DNA of 64,000 nucleotides from Ischnura elegans (GCF_921293095.1 NC_060252.1:78698866-78762865); one strand, 5' to 3'; shown: positions 23,662-35,560, numbered from the stretch's first letter. Numbers and translations are program-made. Notes: a model not told the origin generated them from the sequence alone.

Positions 23662-24528
23662 GGTATTATTTTACAAGAGGTACAATCCGGATTTCGCCTT
23701 CAAACCTTCACTTTCCTGTAGTATTTTTGCCTCCTGATTAACGTGGTGACATTCATTCCTGGCGGAAATTAACAGTTTTCGAGATATTTTAACTTTTATG
23801 GATAGCGATTTTCGGGTTCTGCGCATGCGCCGCCATTTACGATCTTCACTTACTCACCCTTTACTTTACGCACTTCACCTTCTGCGCATGCGCAAACATT
23901 ACCATGCCGCCAAAGTTAAAGTTTACCCACTGGGGAAGACCTGCCTGGGACATCTGGGCAACCATAAGCACTGGAAGGTAAGCACATTTTACCCACTTCT
24001 ACCTCCCACCCTACCAACTGGACCAGCTCGAAGGATATTTTTTTCTAGTTGACCAACTCGTACATGTGCCCGGAAAGTGATTTACCCACTTTACCAACTG
24101 GACCAGCTCGAAGGATATTTTTTTCTAGTTGACCAACTCGTACATGTGCCCGGAAAGTGATTTACCCACTTTACCAACTGGACCAGCTCGAAGGATATTT
24201 TTTTCTAGTTGACCAGCCCGTACATGTGCCCAGAAAGTGATTTATCCACTTCTACCTCCCACTTTGTTATGTATTGGACCCTCACTAGGGATATTTTTCT
24301 CTTGTTTACAATTTCAAACATGTTCCGTGAAACTCATTTACCGCCATTCCAATATGGCCGGGCATGCGCAGAACCCGAAAATCGCTATCCATAAAAGTTA
24401 AAATATCTCGAAAACTATTAATTTCTGCCAGGAATGAATGTCACCACGTTAATCAGGAGGCAAAAATACTACAGGAAAGTGAAGGTTTGAAGGCGAAATC
24501 CGGATTGTACCTCTTGTAAAAATTTACC
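23662..24528. mobile_element. Foldback MITE with ~165-bp terminal inverted repeats
   Basis: The left arm (about 23662-23834) is the reverse complement of the right arm (about 24357-24528): TTACAAGAGGTACAATCCGG, GTGAAGGTTTGAAGGCG (inverse), TTAACGTGGTGACATTCATT, GATAGCGATTTTCGGG and TGCGCATGCG. Between the arms is a tandem array of 80-bp units. There is no coding capacity, and the superfamily and target duplication are unclear. Confidence 0.75.
24011..24250. repeat. 80-bp minisatellite, three units
   Basis: Units start at 24011, 24091 and 24171. Each contains TACCAACTGGACCAGCTCG, AAGGATATTTTTTTCTAGTT, GACCA(A/G)C(T/C)CG and TACATGTGCCC(G/A)GAAAG. Units 1 and 2 are almost identical, indicating recent expansion within the MITE. 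Confidence 0.85.
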
Positions 24529-24668
24529 AAAAAATCGCATGGTCATTCTTTCAGTTTTTGTGTTGTTTGTGCTCATGTGCTAATGAAAACCCATGATTTT
24601 CTCATGGTCAATTTAGCGTGCTATGTTCACGAGTCGATAAACCATCCTCTGTATTTCTTCCTTCGCTT

Positions 24669-24960
24669 CAAGTGCGTAGCTAGGATAGGGGGTTTTGGGC
24701 GCAGCTAATACCACGGGTCTGTAGGGTATAGAAAACTCGCTAAGGTAAGCGGGAAGTGTGGGGGCACTTCCCCCAGACATTTTTTAAGATAAATGGTTCA
24801 AAATAGTGGGTTTTGTGGCTGTGTGAATAGTTAAATATGTTTTGTTTGTTAGTCATCCGTCCCCCAAATATTAATAACAAAATCTTTCATAAAAAAATTC
24901 TCTAAGTTCTTGGGGGGGGGGGGGGTTTATCCCCCAAAACCTCCCCTCGCTGCGTCACTG
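24669..24960. mobile_element. hAT-like MITE (~300-bp family)
   Basis: Starts CAAGTGCGTAGCTAGG and, read inward from the right, CAGTGACGCAGCGAGG. The flanks CTTCGCTT (24661-24668) and CTTTGCTT (24961-24968) are an 8-bp duplication with one change. A G-run and the words CCCCCAAAACC near the right end match the copies at 3750-4061 and 41949-42245. Confidence 0.75.
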
Positions 24961-25655
24961 CTTTGCTTCGCTATATTTATTTAGCTTCATCCGCTTCATC
25001 TTGCGCCTGATAACAAAACAAAAACTGTTGTTTCTCAGAAGGTGCTTGACGCAAGACATTAAACCCGAATGTGTAGGGCTCACCGTGGTGCGTTTACGCA
25101 TGCAGTACATTTACGCAGTGCATTTTTTCCAAACAGAGATACTAAAACTGGCGCGCCTTAAGTCATTTAATGCGAATGCTGCTTCATAGGGGCTTTTCTT
25201 GCACGATTTTGAGCATCAGTCAAGCGTCGGTCTGGGGTCATGTCAACCTGCCCCCTGAATGGGCCAAGTGTATGCAACAGACTTGGACCTAAAAACATTT
25301 TTTTACAGCTAATAACGCAAATAGCCAACAACTGAATGCGTATAATTTTTATTTCATGAACTGCTTTAAACCACAATGCCCAAAATTTCTTAAGCTAAAA
25401 CGTAAGAAAATTTGTTGAAAAAAATCCGCGTAAACGTGCTCCGATTCACCCTATGTAGATTCAATAAAGAAAATGTCTTTCTGACAAGCAATTTTGGTAC
25501 TCATTTACGTAGTTTTATTGAATTTGTATCCTTATTTTATTATAATAAATTAAACATGATTAAAAACGATACAGCCGCTCTTGATTTATAAATGGTGTAA
25601 GTAAACTGTAAGTTCATTGATTGTTAGGCGGTACGAAGTTCGCCGGGTCAGCTAG

Positions 25656-28574
25656 TTAAACTATAAAATAGAGCAGGAAATTGTATATTCTATTCGAGTG
25701 AAAGTTTGTATGCGATAAACTTGATGCAGCGAAGATAGGATGGAAGGGTTGACGACCTAAGAGGATGACGAAGGACCCCAAAGGACGATCGATTCCGGAA
25801 AAATGGGACTGCGGAATGTAACTAATACCCTTCTGCTCCACAACCATTCCATAAAACCATTGTGATTTAACATAGTTGCTCATTTACGGACAAAAATATT
25901 CGGTAAACTACGGATCTTGCAAAAAAATATGTAAATGCTGTCATAAATCAGAAAATACACCTTTTACCATTCTCTTGCATAGATTAGCAGACCTTGAGGC
26001 TTTTAAGACTTTATTCCGACATTGTCAGAGTCGGAGAGAAAATTGTACAACTTTATAGCATACAATTCAACCGTTTTTAATTCCGTACACTTCATGGCAG
26101 CTATATTTCTTGCGCAATATAGATATTATCCATAAACACAAATATGGAAAGCCGATATCAAAGCCTATCTGGCCCAAATACAGCCTAATCTATTGGAACA
26201 CGGAATTATAAAAATGGTGAAATCATTTTACGGACGATGGTAGTTACATAAAGTGGAAAGTTGTTAGAAAAGGAACACACGCCAACTTTTAGCCTAGCTT
26301 TTGTCTGAAGTAAATTTTAGTAGAGCAATAATTACTTAATAATGCAAACCAAACTAATATTGTGAAACTTGTTCAGAAATAGTAAAAAAAGAAATTGTAA
26401 CATCGGAGACCATGACGTACCATGTGTGACATAAGGCACAGCTATAACTAACTCTAACTCGTTTATTGTACATTACTCCTCTGGAAACACGATGATCATT
26501 AAAAAATTGACAGGAATTTAAAGTTTCCAATCTTATTCCTGGAATTCAACACAAATTATCCATTTCTCGAGCGAAAAATCGACGGAAAAAATGTATAAAA
26601 TAAAAATATAAGCCGGAATGAATGTCTGCTACAAGCTTTTATAGGTTACGAGAGATTCCACTAACCTCGCGTGTCACGGGAGAGATGAAAAATGACTCCA
26701 CCAATCTTCGACCAATCAATGCGAGATTGCACATTCGAGCTATCGACCGAGGAAACGAGCAAGTAGGTCGTTGGTGATGGACGTTTCAGAGGAGTAGACG
26801 ACCTCACTGGATGAGTATCTCATCGAACACGAAAAATAAGAACACTGGCATTGACTCATTTATTCCTTCATTTTGGCGACCAACCCAATAAAATAATTTT
26901 TGAGGTTATGATAAGAGCTTCCTGTTGATATGTTTTGGTAGATACTGATAAGAGACTTGCTAATAAGTAAGGAATATGCATGTTATCTTTGAAACACCGT
27001 CTTCTTCCATCTTCCTTCGAAGATTAAGCACATGTTTCTCTTCCCACAGCCTTCGTCTAGGTTATCATTCACACCTTTTCCTTAGACGACCACACATCTT
27101 TTCCCTATAGGAAGATTTTAACTTGCCACTTTTACTGTGCAGAGTTCGTCCATTCTGTCAACATGTACATCCAACCCTAATTACCATAAGCACCCCTTTT
27201 GTCTCCTCACTCCTTTCTCCGTCCAATAAGGTTTTGTTAGCAATCCCTCGTAAAATTTTAATCTCTATGGTCTCTCTGGTGTTAGAGTACCTGGTCTCGT
27301 CTCCCTTACGCATGATAGGATTGGTCGCACAACGACCTCGTGTACCCTTTTTTTTCCAGCCTTTATATCAACTCACCAACCTGTCTGTTTGTTTGTCTGT
27401 TTGTCTGGTACAAATCTTGTAACTGAAATTTGACTCACTTCCTGTGAAGCAAAAACGCTGAAATTTTGCACACTTCTTCATTTCCGATGACAATACATGA
27501 AAATATAACTTTTTCTCTCCAACCTTTCTCCCCCTTTAACCACCTAATACGTCACTTTTGGTTTTTCGGGGCCACTGAGTTTTTTTGCTTTGTGTCATAT
27601 ATAAACGTTGCTCATCCCCTGTAATCTAAATATAAAGGCTGGTTTAAAAAAATTTTTTTTTTATAAGAGCTTATTATTTACCAATGCGTTTGTTCCGCCA
27701 GATTTTGCACTCAGGCGGCGTTTAATTCTTTTAACTTTTGCCATAGTTATCTCTATCCCCAGGGATAACAATGACAAAATAGCTCAATTCTCAGATATTT
27801 AAACGGAATTTCTCGCTGGATGTCATTTCCATCCATGTCAAGTTTGCAGCGCAGGAGTTATTCTGACGTATTTTCAGGAGAGACCATACTATATGTACTG
27901 CGTGTTGGAGTCTCGGTAAGTCGTCCTGCTGCAATACGTCGAGAGAACTATTTTTTCAGCACATTAGCTAGTTTTTTTCTTGATTTTCCTTTAAATACCC
28001 TCATATATTTTTAACTTTTTACTTCTCATTTACATGACTCTAATGGATAGAAAGAAGCTTAAAGTCTAATGTTAAAAGTAAAACCAAAGTATAATGTGGA
28101 AAAAATTATATAGAATGACGTAATGCGTAAGACCATAAGTATCATTTATCTCTTGAGGTTGTTTGTTGTAAACATTTGATTCCCTTTCATGACCTTCGGG
28201 GTTATCTCGAGCAAGAAGGGACCGACGAAGGGCCTGCCACCTAAAGATTTCGAGAGCAAAGCATTTTCCTCGCTTGAATTAATATTTCAGTTACAATGCA
28301 TCCAACTAACCGTGCATTCGTCACACGTGTGGCGTGTGTATGGGAAGGCGAAATGAGCAGGTGCGATTCAATCAAGCGAATCATAAAGAGCGAAAGCTTC
28401 GCAGTGTAGGGGATTCGCAGAATAGCGAGCTCAGCCGGCCGTATTCCATTGGATCAGCGGGGGAAATCGCCTGGTTAAATAGCTGACTCATTGTGAGGTC
28501 GCTCGAAAACGGCCGCCGGAAACCGCAACCTCGACCAAAAATCCTTACGACTTATAAATGTTCCGAGAAAAAAG
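25656..28574. other. Intergenic DNA with a TCTG/TTTG microsatellite
   Basis: A short run of TGTC/TGTT units lies at about 27382-27408. The region 28280-28520 is moderately CpG-rich. No gene or classifiable repeat was found. Confidence 0.4.
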
Positions 28575-28890
28575 CTTGAAATTTTCAGGGTATGTGTATC
28601 AGGCCCTCTTCATTTATTTGATAAATCTGAAGTTTGAAAATTTTACAGCTGAGAGTTAAATTGTTCATATTAGAAACAATGGGGAACTTGCATGAATTTT
28701 TTTTATTTCATAGGCGGACAGAAAATTATTTTCTGAATACAACAAAGAAAACCGCATGTAAATCTGAGTTTTCCTTCGCGAGATATTTAATGATAAATAT
28801 AACGAATTTTAAAGCGCGGGAAAAACTCCCTCACCCCCCAAGCCACTGCCGACGAAGCCTCGATGACGTCAAAGGTGCCTAAACATCACG
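28575..28890 (+). repeat. Dispersed repeat family B, copy 1
   Basis: Shares GGGGAACTTGCATG, GATGACGTCA, and GGTGCCTAAAC in the same order with the inverted sequence at 30530-30775. Moderately diverged; no ends or target duplication could be fixed. Confidence 0.5.
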
Positions 28891-30160
28891 CGAAGCTATT
28901 GTTGTGATTGTTTGTAATAGTTGCCAGCAGTTGTGAGAGCTTCGTTTGTTAGACGTGTTGATTATTTTATATTTAAAGATAAATATCCGACGATAGAGGC
29001 TTGGAAGCCCTCGTATTTTGCATTATTTATAATATTAATATCTGAGTAAGGGCATAAAATATAAAACTGGAGCAGTTAAACCAAAAATTTGATAATACCT
29101 AAATAACATCGTTGTAGGAGTCTGAGCCACGGCCATTGGAAGGGGGATACGTTAATTGTAAGTTGATATTATCGACGGCATATCATTCATTTAAGTATGT
29201 AATTAGAACGATTTTGATGTTTACTAATGTCCGGTTAGCTTTTATATACAATAACTTCATCCGTTTATTCGTAGGTACCGGAGAATTCGTCGTTTAGGAC
29301 TGTCAGTGCTTGTATTATGGGGTGAATTCCAGTCAATGCAACTTTTGCTCGCTGATTGGAGACATCTAGAAACATTTTTGTGCCAAAATAGTGTTATTTT
29401 CAACGTGACATCTCCCGTTAAGCTACTGCTAATAATCACAGTGCCAGTGGTTGTAATGCACAAAGTTTGACAAGGTTGAAAAATATCGGCCAAGAGTTAT
29501 CAGTGTTCAATCGTGATTGAATTGTAAAAAGTGCTATTACGCTATCGATAAATGTCTAACAGTAGTGTAAAAATTGTCAGTGGCGCGCTAATCTCCGTTG
29601 TTCACCGTAGATATGACATTTCACGATCACGCTATTGAAATAAAAACTGTGTGTGAAGTTTGTTATTCCATTATTTCAACGAATAGTAGTGAGAAATGTC
29701 ACATGTGTGGGCTAATTTAAGGGTTTAAATCAGTGAATAAAAAGTTGTATTCATCATAACGAGTTCTGTTATTGTAAGTTGTACGTGATGAATATAAGAA
29801 TGTGATAGTGACATCCAGTTTTTGATAAGAGTATTTGCCTATTTCCTATTATATTTTTATGGTATATGCTAGTATATTGTTTATGGATTTACCTATATTA
29901 TTTAAATAGGTTGTAGCTTGTGTGTGTGTTGGCAGCGGAACCGATTCGCGATCTCACATGTGGATTGTGTGCAGACTGTTTTGCTGTGAATTCGTACCGT
30001 GGGACGGATAGGACTACCTTCTCCGTTAATCCGGCGTTGCCAAATTCAACAGCACAGCTTACTCTAATGTCAACAGCACAGCTTACGATCGTTATCCTCC
30101 AGTATTACAAGTTTCTTTTAGAACTCGATTTGCCGCCGACGTATAGCAATAATTTGTCTT
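28891..30160. other. Segment between inverted family-B repeats, no gene recognised
   Basis: AT-rich. The minus-strand frame at 29257-29493 and the plus-strand frame at 29920-30162 carry no known motifs. A short duplication, TCAACAGCACAGCTTAC, occurs at about 30047 and 30069. Confidence 0.35.
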
Positions 30161-30164
30161 AACA

Positions 30165-30290
30165 AATTCCATGAGGGTCGTGGCATCAATTTTTGGTGTC
30201 CTAAAAAAAGGCTGGTGTCCTAACACTCCATGCCACACGCCTTTTAGGCGGCTTGCGGGGTATTATGTAGACGTAGATGAATTTCAGGTG
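30165..30290 (-). repeat. SINE-like fragment with CTACATAATACCCCGCAAGCC
   Basis: On the minus strand it reads CTACATAATACCCCGCAAG, CCGCCTAAAAGGCGTGTGGC. The same pattern (ATCTACATCTAC, then CTGCAAGCC or CTGCGAGCC, then a short hairpin and GTGTGGCA) occurs at 58540-58630 and 59150-59235. Confidence 0.5.
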
Positions 30291-30529
30291 TACTATTCGA
30301 ACGAGTGGCAACGTTATCATCCATTTTTCTGATAACCAAAACACACGAAGTGAAACGCTTGTATTTCATAATCCCGATGCCGCATTATTAATATCCCAAG
30401 TAATAATCTAGGCACAATAGCAATAGGAGAACTTGCCCAAGAATAACAGAACAAAATAAAGTGACGATGAGCGGCTAAATACTCCCTCAAAACAAATTTT
30501 ACACCATGCGCTCAGCGTATTTCCCTACT

Positions 30530-30775
30530 CCCTACGGTTGTTTAGGCACCTATGACGTCACGCCTGGCCTCGGCAACGCTCGGGTGTCTTCGCGCAGTTG
30601 TCGGCTCAGAGAAATTTTTCTCGATTTTAAATGCAATTTTTTTATTTCTTTTGATGTTGAATGGAGAAACTGAAGGTATTTTTGCGAGCTAATGTATCCA
30701 TTTGACTTATTCAAAATAGTTTTTAGAGCAATCTACGACCCATGCAAGTTCCTCATTAAATGGGCCGGAACGGAG
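30530..30775 (-). repeat. Dispersed repeat family B, copy 2 (inverted)
   Basis: Inverse of 28575-28890: GTTTAGGCACCTATGACGTCA at 30538 and CATGCAAGTTCCTCATTAA at about 30742. Confidence 0.5.
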
Positions 30776-30900
30776 AATTTACGAATGCACGAGCCAAATT
30801 AAACAGGTTCTATAACGTGTGCATGCGTTCGCGAAAGTTGGGTGGTTACACGGTGCATTTTGGCGTTCATTCTCTCATTCGTACATTTAGACGTTAACTT
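30757..30900 (-). mobile_element. PIF/Harbinger-like MITE fragment
   Basis: The reverse complement matches the interior of the MITE at 19337-19571: GAATGAACGCCAAAATGCAC, CGTGTAACCACC, ATAGAACCTGTT, GTGCATTCGT and CCGTTCCGG. The AGGCCTGTTTA termini are missing. Confidence 0.65.
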
Positions 30901-31870
30901 TTCGGGATCCCCACCGGGTTAATTTATCCATAATTGCCAAAATTTCAAGCTCCAACTAGGGGCTCATCCTCAGGGCTGCTGAATATTGTTTTTATTGTTG
31001 AAGGCCTTAAGATGTTAAAATTGATCTTTTCTATACACCATGATACATTCAAGATGATAGTTCAAATTTTAAACCAGAAATACCTTACGGAAAAGACAAA
31101 TGCGAGGGTGATTCTGTCCCTGCTGGGTGGCGAGGAAGGTATTTTTTCTCATTTAAAATTAGACTACTAAGTGCAAAAAAAATATATAATTCATAAATAT
31201 TATAGAAATACATATACGGGAGCTGCAACATGACAAACTATTTAATACCCTGAATCACTAATGTATGGTGCAGTTAAAAGCCAAACTTGATTCCAGGATC
31301 ACAACGTTTGCACGTACGTACACGAATGTGTAAAATCCGACTTTTTCAATCTAAACACACAATATTTGGCAAACATTTAATAATATAAATACTAATACCA
31401 TGTAACTAGTCGGAAAAGATTACGGAATGAGTTCTAGGCCAATTATCTATTGATGGAATGTCAATCGAATCATATTTTTTTGCGCCTCTTCCGCTAAGCA
31501 AAAGGCTGAATGCTGAACTCAGAATGCCGAACGTCCTTGGAGTGCAACCATGGGAACGCTCGGGGAACCACGGAGCTAATTCTTTTTTTTGTTTAGATGG
31601 ACTGTTTTTTGCATTCGCATTCAGTACAACAGCGCGGCCGACGACGCGACGCGACTCCAGCAATTTCAGTACATTGAGTCAGACTGAGAGAGACTTTTCT
31701 ATTCAAGTTACGTCAAAAATGCAGGACGACAAACTATTTAATAACTAATTTATAAAAATAATCAGATATCGGAGTGGCAAGTATAATATAGATGCAACCA
31801 CAAAGATAAATAATTGCATAGCAGAGTTCCCGTTGTCAGATATGCAAACTATAATGAGATACGCATCATC
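30901..31870. other. Intergenic DNA, nothing recognised
   Basis: A locally CpG-rich stretch at 31600-31660 (GCGCGGCCGACGACGCGACG) is open on both strands, but there is no recognisable product. Confidence 0.35.
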
Positions 31871-31874
31871 AGCA

Positions 31875-32538
31875 ATAGGGTGGTTTCCTATTATTTTTTT
31901 ATTGCCTAAATCGAAAGATTATTACTCCTGGAGTACGTATTTCACGCTTTTAGATTTTTTAATGACGATGTATATTTTTCGCGATTAAATGAAAAGTGAA
32001 AATTTTCAAGCGCGCGAAAACGCGAAGGCTAAGTGTGAATGGTGGGAAAACCCCGAGTGACGTCGTTCTGGTTTCCGCTGCCGCCAAGTGGGGTGACCTT
32101 GGGGCGAGGCTTTGAGCGCTGAGACGATGCAGGCTGCTAGCAGGTAGCAGAGTACCCTGCCAGCAGGTAGCGCTTGGCTAAAATAAGGATTATTAATACC
32201 CTATCAAGCGAAGGAAACTTTCCGACCTTAGGCAGTTTCAATAGGTGATTATTAAGACATGTTTCCCTGAGCTCTTTGCCTCATGCATGCATTGGTAATC
32301 TCAGACGATGTAAAACTCCTATCTACTCGTATAGAAACTAGGTCCCTGTGACATCACGTGGAGTGGCATCGCATGGGCGCCAATCTGACCTTTTTCAAAT
32401 GGGGTTAAAATTGACCATTGCCATTCGTCTAAACCGGTATTTCTAAAACCAAATAATTTGTACATTATGAATACACTAATGGTGGGTAACGAATCGCAAT
32501 CAATGCCTTTCGTTTCCTTTGATGAAGGAAACTACCCC
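31875..32538 (+). mobile_element. ~660-bp MITE family A, copy 3
   Basis: Begins ATAGGGTGGTTTCCTATTAT and ends GAAGGAAACTACCCC. The interior matches the copies at 8530, 18459 and 36424 over nearly full length, including the GC-rich core. Confidence 0.78.
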
Positions 32539-32544
32539 AATTTA

Positions 32545-32765
32545 TGGGTGCCGATTAAGGCCGGCGGCAGCAGGTGGGGTAGGCGCAGGAGGCGGTAGGG
32601 GAAGGTCCTCACCTGCCAATATGTGAGTTGCGGGTTCGAACCCCCCCTGCCCATATCCAGGGCATGCATGTTCGTGAACGTTTATTGCTAGCTTGTCACA
32701 AAACCCCGGTGCAAAAGGCCAATAGAGTGCTGGTTATGGCGATATGAAAATAAAAAATATTCCTA
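32545..32765 (+). mobile_element. tRNA-derived SINE, second family
   Basis: Contains a perfect B box GGTTCGAACCC at about 32633, preceded by a GGCGCAGGAGGCGG region that could include an A box, and followed by CTGCCCATATCCAGG and a unique body. The element abuts MITE A copy 3. No target duplication was found. Confidence 0.5.
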
Positions 32766-33080
32766 CGTCTGATTTGACGCAGCTCTCCGCTAAATTATCA
32801 AGTCTATGAATCTTTTTACAGTAACTAATATTTATATAATATTTCTGTTTCTCACAAATTATCACCTGCTCCGCATATCTTACTCGAGGTCTTTCTCTAC
32901 GGATCTTCCTTTTCTTGATCTTATCCAACTTGTCCTTCATCGAAAGTCTTCATCACTCCATCATGTTTCGTGAAGCCTATATGTGTCATGTGCCCCGTCT
33001 TCTATGTAAGATATTCATGACACGAATTATCTTTTCTACCACTCTTCTAAGGACTTTAGACGCGCAACCGATCTACTTCG
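32734..33080 (-). pseudogene. Non-LTR retrotransposon remnant: polyprotein C-terminus
   Basis: Minus strand, several frames: SLRRVVEKII, then KHDGVMK, then a basic run KKRKIRRERPRVRYAEQV and LAESCVKSDV. This follows the same plan as the remnant at 4883-5128, including the tail TTTGACGCAGCTCTCC (plus strand, 32773). Confidence 0.55.
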
Positions 33081-34560
33081 TACGTATTAATACCAATCAA
33101 TCAAAATAAACTGTTGGGGACAAAACTTTTCCAATGCATACTTCAGCACTTACAAGACTTGTGTTCTTTTTTCAGGTGTTCTACCGGTTGAGATAGGTTT
33201 ACATAGAGCATTTTGCGAATAGACCTGCTAGTCCCCCTCCCCAAAGTGATCTTTCCTCTTCGATTTCAAATTCAAAATTCCATCCACGAATTCCATCATT
33301 TTCCGATTTGGAAAAAGAAAGGAGTAGGTTCATTTGAACATTGAAACGGTCAAGTGAACGAAAGACTTTAATTTTAAAAAAGTATTGGCACTTTTAATTA
33401 AAAAAATAACAATACGATGATTTTCCACGGGGAAACAATAAGTAAATAACGATAACAAACCAGATACTCATGAGGTGAAAACGTTTTTTAAAAACATGAT
33501 CACCTACTCGGCAAGGATGGCGTCGAAACGAGGCTTGCGGTCAATCTCGCTGTATGACCTTGAGCCTCATCTCGAGCTTGGTCGTTCACAGAGGGCAGTC
33601 TCGTCACGCATATTTTACATGCTACTTAATTATGGATTGCTTTATACACATACAATTGAGGTTATTCTCAATAGAAATACAATTTTTTTCAAACTCGCTA
33701 AATACCTTAAAGAGGAAAAATATTAATACAAACAATTGTCACGGATTGAAAGGCACCGAAGCGTCAAATGAAATCTTTTATTTTCAACCCTCAAAATTGT
33801 ATGAAAAATTTATATTAGCGACTTCATCGATGTTGAATGAGGTCTTGAGCCAAAGTCTACATTATATCCGACGAACCATCTGTAGGACGTATGGCAAGTA
33901 GTATTTCTCCGCAACATGCACTCGGCCACATGCCACCACAATTGCTCGTGCAATTTTGTAGAGGCTCTCACCAAACATGTTAAATTCATTCTGCTAACTA
34001 GGCCAGTGCATTGACTCATATGGACAAAATTCAGATAATGTGAGAAAGCAACGAACGTACGGACGATTTAATAACATTTGGGATATTAGTCGCAAATAAT
34101 AAATACAAAATAACCTAAATGACTAAAATGCCCAGTGAAAGTATCTACATACACATTTCATATCTCGCTTAATTCTGCTGTTGCATTTTCATCGTTCTAG
34201 AGGGGAATGAATATCTGAATGTCTCCGTTTCGAATATAATTTCTCAATGTTGTGTTATTTTCTAATCTATTGTAGCACGTGGAGTGGTCCCCAGCGATAC
34301 TCAAAAGTCTATTACGAACGCTACAAACGGGAATCGTGTTAGGTTACCATTTCCTCTTGAATTGGGAACAGGTATCACTGACCTTCTGCCCGTGGTCGAT
34401 ATTTTCAAGGCTTCACCATTACATAAACTCTCCACTCAAACTTGTTCGGTTTGGAAATATTGATTCCCGCCAATAACTTTCGATCGGTGATCGGCCGTTT
34501 TGCAGTTGCTAGCGCCGTTATTGGGGTCCTTAAAATAATAAAGTCGAATGTTTGTTATGA
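33081..34560. other. Intergenic DNA; small GC-rich pocket at 33500-33610
   Basis: The pocket at 33500-33610 is less AT-rich than its surroundings and on the minus strand ends in a 20-codon frame finishing RKPRFDAILAE-stop, but I found no acceptable acceptor or partner exon. The rest is unassigned. Confidence 0.3.
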
Positions 34561-34564
34561 AATA

Positions 34565-34640
34565 AAAGGTAGTTGTACTTTTCCACGATAATTTCAATAC
34601 GTATGACACGTTTCGGCTCACAGAGCCATCATCTGTCTTG
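34565..34640 (-). mobile_element. Half-unit of the hammerhead-bearing family
   Basis: The minus strand reads CAGATGA (one change from CTGATGA), T, a perfect stem GGCTC/GAGCC, GAAACGTGTC, then a tail with ATTATCGTGGAAAAGTAC comparable to other family tails. No opposite arm and no target duplication were found. Confidence 0.5.
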
Positions 34641-34689
34641 TACCAGATAACCAGTCTTGTACCAGTGGTATTTAAAATACTGTTATTTT

Positions 34690-35560
34690 ACCTCTGTTCA
34701 ATATGTATGTTGAAGACATGATAAGTGATCTATTAGATGAAAGAGAAGAATGAATAAGTATTGGTGGAGTAAAAATAAGATGCATTATATTTGCTTATGA
34801 TATGGTGGTTTTAGCTGAGGACACAGAGTCACTTCAGATATTGATAACACGGTTGGAGGAAGGAAAGGAAACATATGGAATGAAAATAAGCGTTAACAAG
34901 ACTAAAGTGATGAAAGTAAGCAATGTAGATGGTATGAGAGTGAAGATAAAAGAAGGTGAAATAAAGAATGTGAAAACCCAACAGCTACTTGGGAACTTTG
35001 ATAACAGAGGACTGGAAAAGTATAGGATAAATAAAAAGAAGGATAGGAATGGCGAAAGAAGTTATTAAGTAGAAGAAAAGAGTGCTGTGAAACAAGGGAC
35101 TGGATATAAAATTGAGGAAAATATTGGTGAGGTGTTATATGTGGACTGTGTTTATGTATGGATCTGAGACTTGGACGATGGGGAAGAGAGACAGGGACAG
35201 GATTGGGGCGTTTGAGATGTGGGTTTGGAGGACGATGGAGGGAATGCGGTGGACAGATCGAGTAAGGAATGAGCTATTGTTAAACAGGGTAGATGAGGAA
35301 AGAACATTGATGGCTAAAATAAATAAAAGGAAGAGTAACTGGCTGGGACGTGTGATGAGAGGTAATGGCATTTTGAAGGTAGCCTTGGAGGGAACGGTGG
35401 AAGGGATAAGAAGAAGGGGAAGGAGAAGCCTAAAGTTGATTGACAGTTTGAAGATGGGAAAGTACAGCGACTTCAAAGAGATGGCCGGAGACTGGAGGGA
35501 GTGGAGACGGCGTTGGCGCGAGGTGCCTGCCGTCGGGCAGAACACCAAATGATGATGATT
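34690..35560 (+). pseudogene. Non-LTR retrotransposon remnant: reverse-transcriptase palm to C-terminus
   Basis: The best preserved member of this lineage here. The plus strand reads LFNMYVEDMISDLL, a stop, then FAYDMVVLAED where active relatives have FADD or YADD: the first catalytic aspartate is tyrosine. YGMKISVNKTKVM follows. A frameshift leads to 35112-35552 with CYMWTVFMYGSETWTMGKR, WVWRTMEGMRWTDRVRN, RKSNWLGRVMRGNG and EGTVEGIRRRGRRSLKLID. The 3' end is GAACACCAAATGATGATGAT. The stop, frameshift and altered catalytic residue make it inactive. The endonuclease domain is absent (5' truncation). Confidence 0.82.

Larger units (their letters stand above)
22648..25655 (+). mobile_element. 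Helitron-like element, about 3.0 kb, non-autonomous
   Basis: The 5' end begins TCTATTATATATATAAAAG followed by AACACTTATAAATCGAGAA and CGGCTGCACCGATTT. The 3' end has a small hairpin (GGCG...CGCC at about 25628-25645) seven bases before CTAG (25652-25655). The flanks are A on the left and T on the right. TC start, CTRR end, a nearby 3' hairpin and A/T insertion are the Helitron signature. A frame at 23025-23243 has no known motif. No Rep/helicase protein was seen. Two younger elements sit inside. Confidence 0.5.

Noticed and set aside
27382-27408. Second Helitron end at the TGTC/TGTT run
   Set aside because: Only a microsatellite-like run; no TC start with an A/T junction and no matching 3' hairpin.
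32620-32660. Functional tRNA gene from the GGTTCGAACCC word
   Set aside because: No cloverleaf could be drawn around it; it fits a tRNA-derived SINE better.
33500-33610. Possible terminal exon on the minus strand ending RKPRFDAILAE
   Set aside because: Only 20 codons, no pyrimidine-rich acceptor, no partner exon.
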